In this document: piece by piece, positions 33,804-42,520 of the stretch
Layout: each line of letters opens with the position of its first letter
How positions within the stretch are numbered: the stretch's first letter is position 1
Translations under genes and position numbers: made by a program
Assembly: GCA_035516155.1 (NCBI GenBank)
Contig: DATJAP010000011.1
Coordinates: 1 to 64,000 of the forward strand
DNA from: JAJYKN01 sp035516155
GTDB taxonomy: Bacteria > Nitrospirota > UBA9217
Reading direction: 5' to 3'
DNA: 64,000 nucleotides
Notes under the pieces: generated by a model
Databases searched by the model: none
What the model was told of the DNA's origin: nothing
What the model saw: only the letters and a program-made list of their open reading frames with translations

Positions 33804-34817
33804 ATGACTAGGATTTCCGGTTACCAATTAGCAGTGATGTTCGTCGCATGCATCGCCATGACCTCGCCGGCCTGGAGCGAAGGGAAGAAAGCGGATCCAG
33901 CCGCCAATCGCGTTGCGGTCGTGAACGGAGTTCCCCTCGAACGGGACGATTTCGACAAGGAGGTCTTTCTGGTCCAGAAGACACTTTTGGGCCAGGGAAA
34001 ACCGCTCACCTGCAGCCAAGTCACCTCTATACGCGCGGAGGTGCTGGAAAGTATGATCCGCCGCGAGGTCCTCTACCAGGACAGCCGCAAAGCCGGAGTC
34101 AAGCCTGATGAGAACGCAGTCGCCAGCGAGCTCGCGGCGCTCAAGCGACAGTTCCCCACTGAGGCCGAGTACAAGAACGAACTCGGAAGGAGGAACATGT
34201 CCGAGGAAGCGCTGCGGTCGCAGCTGGAGAGGAACAGCGTCCTGCAACAGTACGTGGACCGGCAGTTCGGCGCAAAGGTCACCGTGACCGACGCCGAAAT
34301 GGTCAGCTATTACGAAAGCCACCTTGACCTCTTTAAACAGCCGCTCCAGGCACGGGTCAGCCATATCCTGATCCAGGTCGATCCGAAATGGGATGATCTC
34401 CGAAAACAGGAAGCGCGGCGGAAGGCAGAGCAGGTTCTAAAGAACCTGAGGAATGGCCAGGATTTTGCTGCCTTGGCCAGGGAACAGTCCGACGGTCCGA
34501 CCAGAACCAGTGGGGGTGACCTGGGATATATCAGGACCGGGCAGCTGGATGGGCAGCTCGACAACGCCGTGTTCAAGCTGAAGGCGGGCGAAACGAGCGA
34601 AATCATCGAGACAAGCTACGGCTTTCACCTGTTCAAGGTCTTTGACCGGAAGCCGGAGACCATCCTGGCCTATGATGCAGTCAAGGAACAGATTCGTAAG
34701 CATTTGGCCCAGGAAAAAGCGCGGCAGGACGCGGATCAATATGCCAAGAATCTTCGCGAGAAGGCATCTGTGGAGATCCTGCTCCGTGAAGAGGTGAGTA
34801 CCGCAAAGATGCCCTGA
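33804..34817 (+). CDS. PpiC/SurA-type periplasmic peptidyl-prolyl isomerase
   Basis: A 337-residue protein with GGAGG ten bases upstream of its ATG. After a signal peptide (1-25) comes a SurA_N-like helical chaperone region (VAVVNGVPLERDDFDKEV..., about 35-170) and a single parvulin domain (about 178-275: RVSHILIQVDP, GQDFAALAREQSDGPT, GGDLGYIRTGQL, ETSYGFHLFKV). A C-terminal helix follows. It is the last gene of the TPS unit and, with the SlyD-like lipoprotein, gives that unit two isomerases of different folds. The clients are probably TpsB, the porin or TpsA. Confidence 0.88.
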   Translation: MTRISGYQLAVMFVACIAMTSPAWSEGKKADPAANRVAVVNGVPLERDDFDKEVFLVQKTLLGQGKPLTCSQVTSIRAEVLESMIRREVLYQDSRKAGVKPDENAVASELAALKRQFPTEAEYKNELGRRNMSEEALRSQLERNSVLQQYVDRQFGAKVTVTDAEMVSYYESHLDLFKQPLQARVSHILIQVDPKWDDLRKQEARRKAEQVLKNLRNGQDFAALAREQSDGPTRTSGGDLGYIRTGQLDGQLDNAVFKLKAGETSEIIETSYGFHLFKVFDRKPETILAYDAVKEQIRKHLAQEKARQDADQYAKNLREKASVEILLREEVSTAKMP

Positions 34818-34884
34818 GGACCAACGGGATCCGCGTTGTGTCGGGCAGATGTACTGAATGGCTGCGGCAGGTATCTGGCATATG

Positions 34885-35391
34885 ATGACACAGATGAACT
34901 GGTATGCATTGTACGTAAAATCGAGGCATGAGTTTGTTGTTTCCAATGAACTTCGGCGAAAAGGGATAGATACTTTCCTCCCATCCATACCGAAGCTAAA
35001 TCAATGGAAAGACCGGAAGAAGCAGGTGGAAGTGCCCCTGTTCCCGAGCTATCTTTTCGTATCCATTGCGCCGGAATCCGAGGCATTCATGAACGTGATA
35101 AAAACACGGGGTGCGGTGAAATTCATATCGCTGGTTTCAGGACACCCTACCCCCGTATCGCCTGAAGAGATTGAATCCCTGAAGATGGTCCTCGCTGGCG
35201 GGGAACATGTTGACATCTATCCTCATGTGCAGGAAGGGATGCCGGTGCGCGTGAGGAATGGTGTGTTCCGGGGCGCACGTGGAATACTGAAGCAGAAGCA
35301 TCACGGTCAGCATGTATTTCTCGTAAATATCGAACTGCTTGGGAGAAGCGTGGCCGTCAAGATGTGTGCGGAAGATGTCGAGGCAGCGTAA
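34885..35391 (+). CDS. NusG-like specialised antiterminator (UpxY/RfaH/LoaP group)
   Basis: A 168-residue protein. The start is placed at MTQMNWYALYVKSRHE because family members begin just before the WYxLY motif; in-frame ATGs at 34858 and 34882 are also possible. The NGN domain (about 4-105: VVSNELRRKGIDTFLP, PLFPSYLFVSI, VKFISLVSG) is followed by a KOW-like C-terminal domain (MPVRVRNGVFRGARGILKQK). Such paralogues bind RNA polymerase at specific leader signals and promote read-through of long polysaccharide operons. It directly precedes the polysaccharide locus. Confidence 0.85.
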   Translation: MTQMNWYALYVKSRHEFVVSNELRRKGIDTFLPSIPKLNQWKDRKKQVEVPLFPSYLFVSIAPESEAFMNVIKTRGAVKFISLVSGHPTPVSPEEIESLKMVLAGGEHVDIYPHVQEGMPVRVRNGVFRGARGILKQKHHGQHVFLVNIELLGRSVAVKMCAEDVEAA

Positions 35392-35483
35392 CGCTAGGCC
35401 GATCGTCCCAGCAGACATTCACCATTCATAGGTGTAAAAAGGTATTTTTCCCTTGCCTTCTCAGTCTTTTTTTGAAGTCCTGT

Positions 35484-35539
35484 GACCGAGAGGGCGGAGC
35501 ATTGCCAAAAGCTTCGGACTCGCTTCTCTCATGTCGGTC
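35484..35539 (+). other. hairpin in the 235-bp leader between the antiterminator and galE
   Basis: GACCGA (35484) and TCGGTC (35534) with inner GAG/CTC pairing form a long hairpin followed by CTTTTC. It could be a pause or attenuation site read by the NusG-like protein. An ops-like sequence is not obvious. Confidence 0.3.
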
Positions 35540-35626
35540 CTTTTCGCGAGAGGGGCAGCCGGCCTCACCCATCACCTGCAGACTGCAGGAACATGCAGCA
35601 CCATATCCGCAGACAGGGAGAACCAG

Positions 35627-36625
35627 ATGAAGATACTCATAACGGGCGGCGCGGGCTATATCGGCAGCCATGTGACCAAGATGCTGGGAGAGCAAGGTCA
35701 TGAATTGCTTATATTTGACAACCTGTCCACTGGGCACGAGTGGGCCGTCGTAGCCGGGAAGTTGGTCAAGGGCGATCTTGCTGAAATGCTTCTTCTGAAT
35801 GAAGTCATGTATGTGTTCAGACCCGAGGCGGTCATCCATTTTGCCGCATCGATTCAGGTGGAAGAGTCAGTCCGGGACCCCTTGAAATATTATAATAACA
35901 ATGTCTACAATACGCTCAACCTGCTGGAGGCCATGAAGTTTGCAAATGTCAAGAACCTGCTCTATTCTTCGAGTGCAGCCGTATACGGAATTCCGGCCTC
36001 CATACCGGTCGACGAGACAGCTGAAATGAAGCCCATCAACCCCTACGGCGCGACCAAGGAGATGACGGAGCGCATCCTGTGCGACGTCGCCGCTGCCGGG
36101 GATTTTCATTACATCGCCCTCCGGTATTTCAACGTTGCCGGAGCCGATGCAGATGGCCGGCTCGGACAGGCGTATGCCAAACCGACCCATCTAATCACCC
36201 GGGCGCTTAAATGCGCGAAGGGTGAAGCGGACAAGCTCTCCATCTACGGCACTGATTATCCGACCCCTGATGGGACCTGCATCCGGGATTATATCCATAT
36301 TGACGATATCGCACGGGCCCATGTGCAGGCCCTTGAGCATTTGATGGAGACAGGGAGGTCCGATGCCATGAACTGCGGGTATGGACGCGGCTTTTCCGTC
36401 AACGAGGTCGTGTCCATGGCAAAAAAGGTCACCGGCGTCGATTTCCCCGTTGAGGAGACCGACCGCAGAACCGGCGATCCGCCTGCCCTCATAGCGGACA
36501 GCACTCGCTTGAAAGAGCGGACCGGCTGGACGCCTCGGCACGATGATCTGGAATTCATCATACGGTCGGCCTGGGAATGGGAACTGGCATTAGGCCAGAA
36601 GCTCCTGACCGCTTCGGCACCCTGA
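35627..36625 (+). CDS. galE: UDP-glucose 4-epimerase
   Basis: A 332-residue SDR protein. ATG 35627 has AGGGAGA upstream and gives the normal N-terminus MKILITGGAGYIGSHV; an open extension to 35531 is not supported. The nucleotide-binding GxxGxxG (residues 7-13), the DNLSTGH motif, the catalytic SSSAAVYG Ser region, and NPYGATK (Tyr/Lys of the YxxxK pair, about residue 145) are present. It interconverts UDP-Glc and UDP-Gal (or the N-acetyl forms), supplying sugar donors to the downstream glycosyltransferases. Stop and next start overlap (TGATG). Confidence 0.92.
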   Translation: MKILITGGAGYIGSHVTKMLGEQGHELLIFDNLSTGHEWAVVAGKLVKGDLAEMLLLNEVMYVFRPEAVIHFAASIQVEESVRDPLKYYNNNVYNTLNLLEAMKFANVKNLLYSSSAAVYGIPASIPVDETAEMKPINPYGATKEMTERILCDVAAAGDFHYIALRYFNVAGADADGRLGQAYAKPTHLITRALKCAKGEADKLSIYGTDYPTPDGTCIRDYIHIDDIARAHVQALEHLMETGRSDAMNCGYGRGFSVNEVVSMAKKVTGVDFPVEETDRRTGDPPALIADSTRLKERTGWTPRHDDLEFIIRSAWEWELALGQKLLTASAP

Positions 36626-37299
36626 TGTCCGTGCCAGGACCAATCCGCAATACGAAAAAGAGAACAACATGTATCGTCATGGGTTTGGTCATCGTTCTCC
36701 TGTTCAGCCTGGCTTTGTCATCGCGGTACCAGGTTTACGCCGACCGTCCAGCAAAGAGCGATATCATCATTCTTTTCGCCGGGCCTGACTGGGATTCGCG
36801 GCTCCTGAAGGCCCGCCAACTCCTCCATGAAGGCTATTCCGGCTACCTTTTCATCCCGGTGACGTTCAGCCTTTACAAAGCCGGGCCCGGCAGAGGCGGT
36901 ATCACTGCCATCCGGTTCACGGACATCAAACCCGGCATCGATCTGTCTGGTTCCCGGCCTGAAAAGGAAATGATCAACGTTTTCTTTCGGAAGAACTGGA
37001 CCGCCTATCGGTTCCCCCGGTACTATGAGGCGACCAATGTGGAGATGCTCCTGGCGAAAAAGTCTATGGACGCCTGCGGATTGAAAAAAGCGATTTTCGT
37101 AAGTTCACCCTATCACATGAGGCGGATCAAGATCATGGCAGATAGGATTTTCGATCCCTCCTACGACATCAAACTCGTACCCAGCCACATTGGAACCCTT
37201 AATCGCGGTCTTCCTGCATCGTGGGGCAAGCTGAAGCAGGCTTTCACCGAATGCGCGAAAACTATCTGGTTCCTGTGCTACGAACTTTGGGATCAATGA
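36625..37299 (+). CDS. DUF218 (YdcF/ElyC-like) membrane protein
   Basis: A 224-residue protein with one N-terminal membrane helix (about 15-33) and a DUF218 domain: SDIIILFAGPDWDSRLLKAR, GYSGYLFIP, a YEATNVEMLLAK region and KKAIFVSSPYHMRRI (the conserved SxxxHxxR-like motif, about residue 155). DUF218 proteins include E. coli SanA, YdcF and ElyC, linked to envelope polysaccharide and undecaprenyl-carrier balance. The start overlaps the galE stop and its own stop overlaps the next gene (ATGA), so it belongs to the same translationally coupled operon. Confidence 0.75.
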   Translation: MSVPGPIRNTKKRTTCIVMGLVIVLLFSLALSSRYQVYADRPAKSDIIILFAGPDWDSRLLKARQLLHEGYSGYLFIPVTFSLYKAGPGRGGITAIRFTDIKPGIDLSGSRPEKEMINVFFRKNWTAYRFPRYYEATNVEMLLAKKSMDACGLKKAIFVSSPYHMRRIKIMADRIFDPSYDIKLVPSHIGTLNRGLPASWGKLKQAFTECAKTIWFLCYELWDQ

Positions 37300-38765
37300 A
37301 ACGATGCAAATTCATAAAAAAAACTACTCAAAATTGTATACCCGTCCAGAAATTGAATCTTTCAAACAGTAACCATAAAGTACGCGAAGCAGATTTTCCT
37401 AACAAAATGTCATTCTTGCTCAAAATCTTGCAAAAACTCCCGAATATCCAGAAGATCACATTGACTCTCAAGTCGGCGTCAAGGGATCTTATAAATAAAA
37501 TTATTCTTGCTGCCAACAAGGGATTCCTTGGTCTCTCGGATCAGTTGTTAATCAGTGCTGCTGCGTTCGCGACCGGCGTGTTGATCGGCCGATCCTCTTC
37601 AAAAGAGGAGCTTGGTCTTTATGCACTTGGACTGACAATTATGGGATTTGTGACTGACTTTCAGACTGCATTTATTTCGACACCATATATGGTGTACAGC
37701 CCCCGCTTAAAAGGCCATAGCCACCGCCAATACACAGGCAGCACATTCATTCATCAATTGACCTATGCCTGTCTCGTGCTCATGATACTGATCATGTGCA
37801 CGGTTTTTTTCCCCTTCGCAAGAGGACCGAAAGGATTTGTGGAAGTCTCGCGAGCCGTCATACTTGTCATCACGCTTGTCATGCTAAAGGAGTTCATCCG
37901 ACAACTGTGCTTTGCATCCTTGCGAGTGAAAACGGCGCTGATTTTGGATTCTTGCGTGGTCCTACTCCAGGTTGGAGGGCTATCGTTACTGGCATTATAT
38001 GGCGCTTTATCCGCTCATAGAGCATTTCTTGTTGTGGGCATTGCCTGCGCGTTGACCTCGGCGGTTTGGCTGATTCTCAACAGAAGTATATTTGTATTTA
38101 GTTTGAAGAAAGCATGGTTGGAATTCCAGCGGAACTGGATGTTTGCAAAATGGCTCGCTGCGAGCAATCTCCTATGGTCATCCGCATTCAGCCTCTTCCC
38201 TTGGTGCATTGCCGTCTTTCAAGGTGTTGAGGCCAATGGTGTATGGGCGGTTTGTATGAGTGTTGCTGGACTCGGCAATATAATATTGTCTGGCATGCAG
38301 AACCTGCTTGGTCCGAGGATACTTCATGCTTTTGCGCATGGAGGCGCGTCTGAAATGCGCGCTTTGGTCTTCAAAGCGACAGCACTCTTGGTTTTGATTA
38401 CATCGATCTTCTTTGCTGTTATCGTGATATTCGGCAATATGTTTATTGTTTTGCTTTATGGTCACAAGTATAGCGGAAATGGCCTGATTGTTTCCATTAT
38501 GGCATTAAGCCTGGTAATGGGATCTGCGACGTTTCCGTTTTCACGGGGTCTCTTTGCTATGGAACGCGCCGATGTGGACTTCAAGATTAATATAGTTGTG
38601 GTTGCGACGCTGGGACTCAATATATACTTGGTCCGCACCTTTGGCTTAATCGGCGCCGCATATGGCCTGCTTGCTACTCACTCACTATCGACGTTCTTGA
38701 GGGGCATCGCCTTCAACCGCATAGCGCGCACCAAAATTGTGGCTGTGGAGATAGCAGCGGGATAA
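37296..38765 (+). CDS. polysaccharide flippase (Wzx-like, MOP superfamily)
   Basis: A 489-residue protein from ATG 37296, which overlaps the previous stop. About twelve to fourteen hydrophobic segments follow a ~75-residue polar N-terminus; an in-frame ATG at 37407 is an alternative start. The N-terminal membrane region (GFLGLSDQLLISAAAFATGVLIG) and the AAYGLLATHSLSTFLRGI segment late in the protein fit Wzx/O-antigen translocases. It would flip undecaprenyl-linked repeat units to the periplasm for the polymerase at 46510. Confidence 0.75.
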   Translation: MKRCKFIKKTTQNCIPVQKLNLSNSNHKVREADFPNKMSFLLKILQKLPNIQKITLTLKSASRDLINKIILAANKGFLGLSDQLLISAAAFATGVLIGRSSSKEELGLYALGLTIMGFVTDFQTAFISTPYMVYSPRLKGHSHRQYTGSTFIHQLTYACLVLMILIMCTVFFPFARGPKGFVEVSRAVILVITLVMLKEFIRQLCFASLRVKTALILDSCVVLLQVGGLSLLALYGALSAHRAFLVVGIACALTSAVWLILNRSIFVFSLKKAWLEFQRNWMFAKWLAASNLLWSSAFSLFPWCIAVFQGVEANGVWAVCMSVAGLGNIILSGMQNLLGPRILHAFAHGGASEMRALVFKATALLVLITSIFFAVIVIFGNMFIVLLYGHKYSGNGLIVSIMALSLVMGSATFPFSRGLFAMERADVDFKINIVVVATLGLNIYLVRTFGLIGAAYGLLATHSLSTFLRGIAFNRIARTKIVAVEIAAG

Positions 38766-38808
38766 GCAAATAGGTTAGGCAAATGATTCTGAATTGTGAA
38801 GGATCCTC

Positions 38809-39762
38809 ATGACTGTGCACTTTTCCGTCGTAATACCACTTTACAATAAAGCCCGCTTTATAAGGAGAGCCTTAGACTCCGTGTTAAAGCAGACCGTGGA
38901 AGACTATGAGGTTATTGTCGTGGATGATGGCTCCACAGATGATGGCCCTGAATTGGTGGCTCAATATGGCAATGGCTGTATCAGGCTCATTCGACAAGAG
39001 AATCGCGGAGAATCGGCGGCAAGGAACAGAGGTATAGCGGAAGCCCAAGGGGAATTCACGGCATTTCTGGATGCAGACGATGCCTGGAAGCCTCACTACT
39101 TGCATACAATTAAAAAACTGATAGACAAACACCCTGAAGCCGGCGCGTATGCTACTGCCTATGAAATCATTTTGCCAAGTGGAAGGGTAATTTGTCCAAA
39201 GTTCGAAGCTGTTCCGAGCCCGCCATGGCAAGGCCTCCTGCGCAGTTATTTCAGATCAGCCATCGGTTCTCCCCCCGTTTGTTCAAGCGCCGTAACCATT
39301 CCTCAAAAAGTTTTTCGAGAGGTAGGCACTTTCTCTGTGGGTGTTCCCTTGGGGGCGGATTTGGATATGTGGGGACGGATAGCCATGAGATATCCAATCG
39401 CCTTCAGCAATACGATTGGCGCATCATACATTCAGGATGATCAACATCCGGCAAGTAGAAAACATTATTTTTTCGAGAACCCGGAATCAGTTTTTGTGCG
39501 GTCAGCCGGGGAAGCAATTAGACGGGGCGAAATCAGAATGGCCGATCTCAAAGACCTGACTGAGTACATGACGAAGCTCCAGCTCGCTGTCGGATATGAT
39601 TGCCTTGTCGATGGCCGAAATCCTGTGATAGCTCGAAAAATTATCTTTAAGACATGCCCGAGAAGCTTGCGCCTTAAATGGAAAAGATACAGGATTTTAA
39701 TTCAGACGTGCCTGCCTGATAAGTTTATGAGGATCGCGTACAGAATAATAAGAGGAGCATAA
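38809..39762 (+). CDS. glycosyltransferase family 2
   Basis: A 317-residue GT-A enzyme. VVIPLYNKARFIRRALDSVL opens the fold, followed by VIVVDDGSTDDGPELV, the EARxG-like ESAARNRGIAEAQGE and the DxD-type FLDADDAW (about residue 90). The C-terminal half is less conserved, with GADLDMWGRIAMRYPI as a likely acceptor/base region. There is no membrane segment, so it should act on lipid-linked intermediates at the cytoplasmic face. Its TAA overlaps the next ATG by one base. Confidence 0.88.
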   Translation: MTVHFSVVIPLYNKARFIRRALDSVLKQTVEDYEVIVVDDGSTDDGPELVAQYGNGCIRLIRQENRGESAARNRGIAEAQGEFTAFLDADDAWKPHYLHTIKKLIDKHPEAGAYATAYEIILPSGRVICPKFEAVPSPPWQGLLRSYFRSAIGSPPVCSSAVTIPQKVFREVGTFSVGVPLGADLDMWGRIAMRYPIAFSNTIGASYIQDDQHPASRKHYFFENPESVFVRSAGEAIRRGEIRMADLKDLTEYMTKLQLAVGYDCLVDGRNPVIARKIIFKTCPRSLRLKWKRYRILIQTCLPDKFMRIAYRIIRGA

Positions 39763-42386
39763 TGCAATATGTTTTATCATGCTTCTTCGGGCTCATGATG
39801 CTGGCGGCTGTCACCACGGTGAAGGAGATAGACGGAAGTGAATCAGTGAAGGGTATAGATATTATCCCGACACCGAAATTAATGGAACTGACCGGAAAGA
39901 GGTTTGTTTTAACTCATAACGGAAGACCCGAAGCGATGATCATTATTGATGAGAACAATAGAAAGGCGGCGCTTGCGGCCCAGGAGATCAATAATTTTAT
40001 TAATGCTCTTGGAGGACAGCCACTGCCTATAGGAACGGATGTGAATAATGGTGCTGGGCGGTCGCGCAGCATAAACACAATCCAGTTGGTGTCTCCGCAA
40101 AAGACGCCATCAGGCGATTTTCCCAGTGTGGTACGGGAGGCCATGGACATCCTTTCTACAAAAGGCGAGCAGGGGTATGCGATACGGTTTTACAGCGGGC
40201 AGAAAGAAGGTGAGGCAGCGGTCCTCGCCGGCATCGGATGGCAGGGACTGCTGAACGCAAGCAGTACTTTTTGCCTGCTTATAAAGAAGGAAGGCGCAAC
40301 GATTTTCATGACAGAGGCTCAGGTTACCGACTGGCCAGACTTCAAGTACCGGGGATTGCCGGTCTGGCCGCTTCCGGGATCCTTTGACGATTTCAAAAAA
40401 TATGTTGATTGGGCGTTCCGCTATAAGTTCAACAGGATTTATACTTACACAACAAGGCAAAAAGCTCCCGACGGTTTCAATCTTCCGAGCTCCGAAGAAC
40501 GCCGGTATCTGAGGAAGATCAATGCCTATGCGAGAGATCGGGGAATCAAGATCAACTATGAATTGACCTGGGCGGTAGCTCAGGTATCCCAAGGGGAGAG
40601 CAGAGATGAGCATCAGGGATCTGTTCTTATTAACGATCAGTATTACTCCTGGAGCGACGACGCATCATTAAGGAAGCGCGCGTCGGAAATTGCCCAGTTC
40701 GCACACGAGACCGAAGCAGAATCTCTACTTTTCCATTGCATCGACACTTACGAGGAAGGCTGGGACAAACGGGGGAAGAATGACCATAAGCGTTTTGGAA
40801 AGGATCGGGCGTCAGCTGATGCGAATGTAATAAACATATTCACCAGGGAAATTCGCAAGAGCAACCCCGGGATCGAATTGCAGTTTGTGGTAGCCCCGTA
40901 TCATGCAAATTTCGATCTCCTTGGGAACGAACGCTACAAAACTTGGATTGCCCGACTGACAGCGTTGATCCCGAACGATGTATACCTTACCGTCGCTGAA
41001 TTGAACAGAGAACAAACGGATTCCTGGATCGCCGTTGCCAGGCAACCATTGGTCCACTGGATAAACGGCTATGCCTTTCAATGGGGCAGGTACTTTTCGA
41101 TTCTTCCCGCATTTGACAAGACGGCCTTTTACGAGGGACGAGATCGTGACATTATCATCCATTGGGAGCCGATCGGCTATTTCAACGGGGAAGTGATGCA
41201 ATTGATTGCGGCCGAGTACTCATGGAACGTTGACGCACCGGGGAGCGGACAAATCACTGAAGAGAGAGCGGGCAAGATCATGGTCGGCGGGGCTGACCTT
41301 CACTATCGCAAAGAAATGATCAACGGCATGGATGCAGGTGCCTGGGCCTGGTATCGTGGAACAGGCGAACCGGAGCCGGCGTTGGGTAATCTCCTGCTCA
41401 AAGCCTGCCGGCTTGAATTCGGCGAAGAAGCGGCACCCTATATGGTCGAGTTCTTTCGAAACAATCCTATCGGCTGGCGTAACGCGGGACTCTACAACCA
41501 GGTCCTTCATGATGTTATGCCGGGAAAAGAATTGGATGCATGTAGCGACCAGCTTAAGAAAACGAAAGATGCATTGTCGAGCCTGAAAAAAGCATTGACG
41601 GTCATAAGGATGAACAGTCCCGTGAGGGAAAGGTTGAAACGTTTCCTGAGCAATACGTATAATCAGGCACTCGTGATTAACGGTATGACTGCCTATTATC
41701 AGGCAAAGCAACTATTGGCGAAGGGTTTAAACGCAGAAGCTTCGGAAGTAATAATCAATGTTCGCAATCAGATCGCAGCGATTAGGCGAAAAATGGAAAA
41801 GACAGGGTACTGGTCGGATGAGTCACAGGTATGGCATGAAGAAAGTGAGAACAGTTTGAAAATTGCTGAGGCAGGCATACATAAAGTCCTTTCGAGGAAC
41901 CTCTTAAAAAATCCCGGGTTTGAAGAACCGCTTGGCCCCATCGACCATAACAATAAAACTATACCATGGTGGTCATCCTTCGGCTCCTTGGAAATAACGC
42001 AAGACAGTCACAGCGGAAGATATGCGGCTAAATTAAAATTGAAATCTTCCGATGATTTTGTTCTTATGGAGCAGGCATTAGCCGTCGTGCCGGGGTGTAA
42101 TGGGTACGTAGAGTTTTGGTTGAAAAAAGACGACAATTTCAGGGTCATCCCGGTACTCCAGTATTGGAATGCCGATCACACCAAAAAAATAGAGGATTTG
42201 GCCGTCAATGATTTTCCTTTCAACACAGCTGTTCAGGATTACGGGATGTATAGCGGCACGTTCCTCTTGCCTCCGCATGTTACGCGGGCGGTATTTAAGA
42301 TATACGCAGATTGGTTTGGATTTACCCCCAATCAGGAAAAAATGCTTTACCTTGATGACGTGTTTGTGAGCTGTGGGTCAAATTAA
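39762..42386 (+). CDS. secreted glycosidase-like protein (GH20/GH84-like clan) with C-terminal carbohydrate-binding module
   Basis: An 874-residue protein with a signal peptide (about 1-25). Residues ~35-190 look like the beta/alpha N-domain of GH20/GH84 hexosaminidases (IIPTPKLMELTGKRFVL ... GYAIRF ... LLIKK). A TIM-barrel region begins at WPDFKYRGLPVWPLPGSFDD, then WAFRYKFNRIYTYT. The acid pair of GH84 (usually DD) is replaced by LFHCIDTYEEGW, so activity is uncertain. The C-terminal ~160 residues (LKNPGFEEPLGPIDHN ... SGRYAAKLKL) resemble CBM4/9-type modules. It may trim or depolymerise the locus polysaccharide. It is embedded in the operon. Confidence 0.6.
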   Translation: MQYVLSCFFGLMMLAAVTTVKEIDGSESVKGIDIIPTPKLMELTGKRFVLTHNGRPEAMIIIDENNRKAALAAQEINNFINALGGQPLPIGTDVNNGAGRSRSINTIQLVSPQKTPSGDFPSVVREAMDILSTKGEQGYAIRFYSGQKEGEAAVLAGIGWQGLLNASSTFCLLIKKEGATIFMTEAQVTDWPDFKYRGLPVWPLPGSFDDFKKYVDWAFRYKFNRIYTYTTRQKAPDGFNLPSSEERRYLRKINAYARDRGIKINYELTWAVAQVSQGESRDEHQGSVLINDQYYSWSDDASLRKRASEIAQFAHETEAESLLFHCIDTYEEGWDKRGKNDHKRFGKDRASADANVINIFTREIRKSNPGIELQFVVAPYHANFDLLGNERYKTWIARLTALIPNDVYLTVAELNREQTDSWIAVARQPLVHWINGYAFQWGRYFSILPAFDKTAFYEGRDRDIIIHWEPIGYFNGEVMQLIAAEYSWNVDAPGSGQITEERAGKIMVGGADLHYRKEMINGMDAGAWAWYRGTGEPEPALGNLLLKACRLEFGEEAAPYMVEFFRNNPIGWRNAGLYNQVLHDVMPGKELDACSDQLKKTKDALSSLKKALTVIRMNSPVRERLKRFLSNTYNQALVINGMTAYYQAKQLLAKGLNAEASEVIINVRNQIAAIRRKMEKTGYWSDESQVWHEESENSLKIAEAGIHKVLSRNLLKNPGFEEPLGPIDHNNKTIPWWSSFGSLEITQDSHSGRYAAKLKLKSSDDFVLMEQALAVVPGCNGYVEFWLKKDDNFRVIPVLQYWNADHTKKIEDLAVNDFPFNTAVQDYGMYSGTFLLPPHVTRAVFKIYADWFGFTPNQEKMLYLDDVFVSCGSN

Positions 42387-42520
42387 AGAAAACATTTCTT
42401 GTGAAAGGACCATTCGCCTCTTGCACGGTTCATGCATTCCTCCTTGCGCCGATCAATTTCGCGCATACCTGCTCAGCATTCCAACGATCGGAGATCATCT
42501 CATAGGGCAATGAAAAGATC

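Noticed and set aside
35531..35626. Upstream in-frame start of galE
   Set aside because: Family members begin at MKILITGGAGYIG, and AGGGAGA lies just before ATG 35627.
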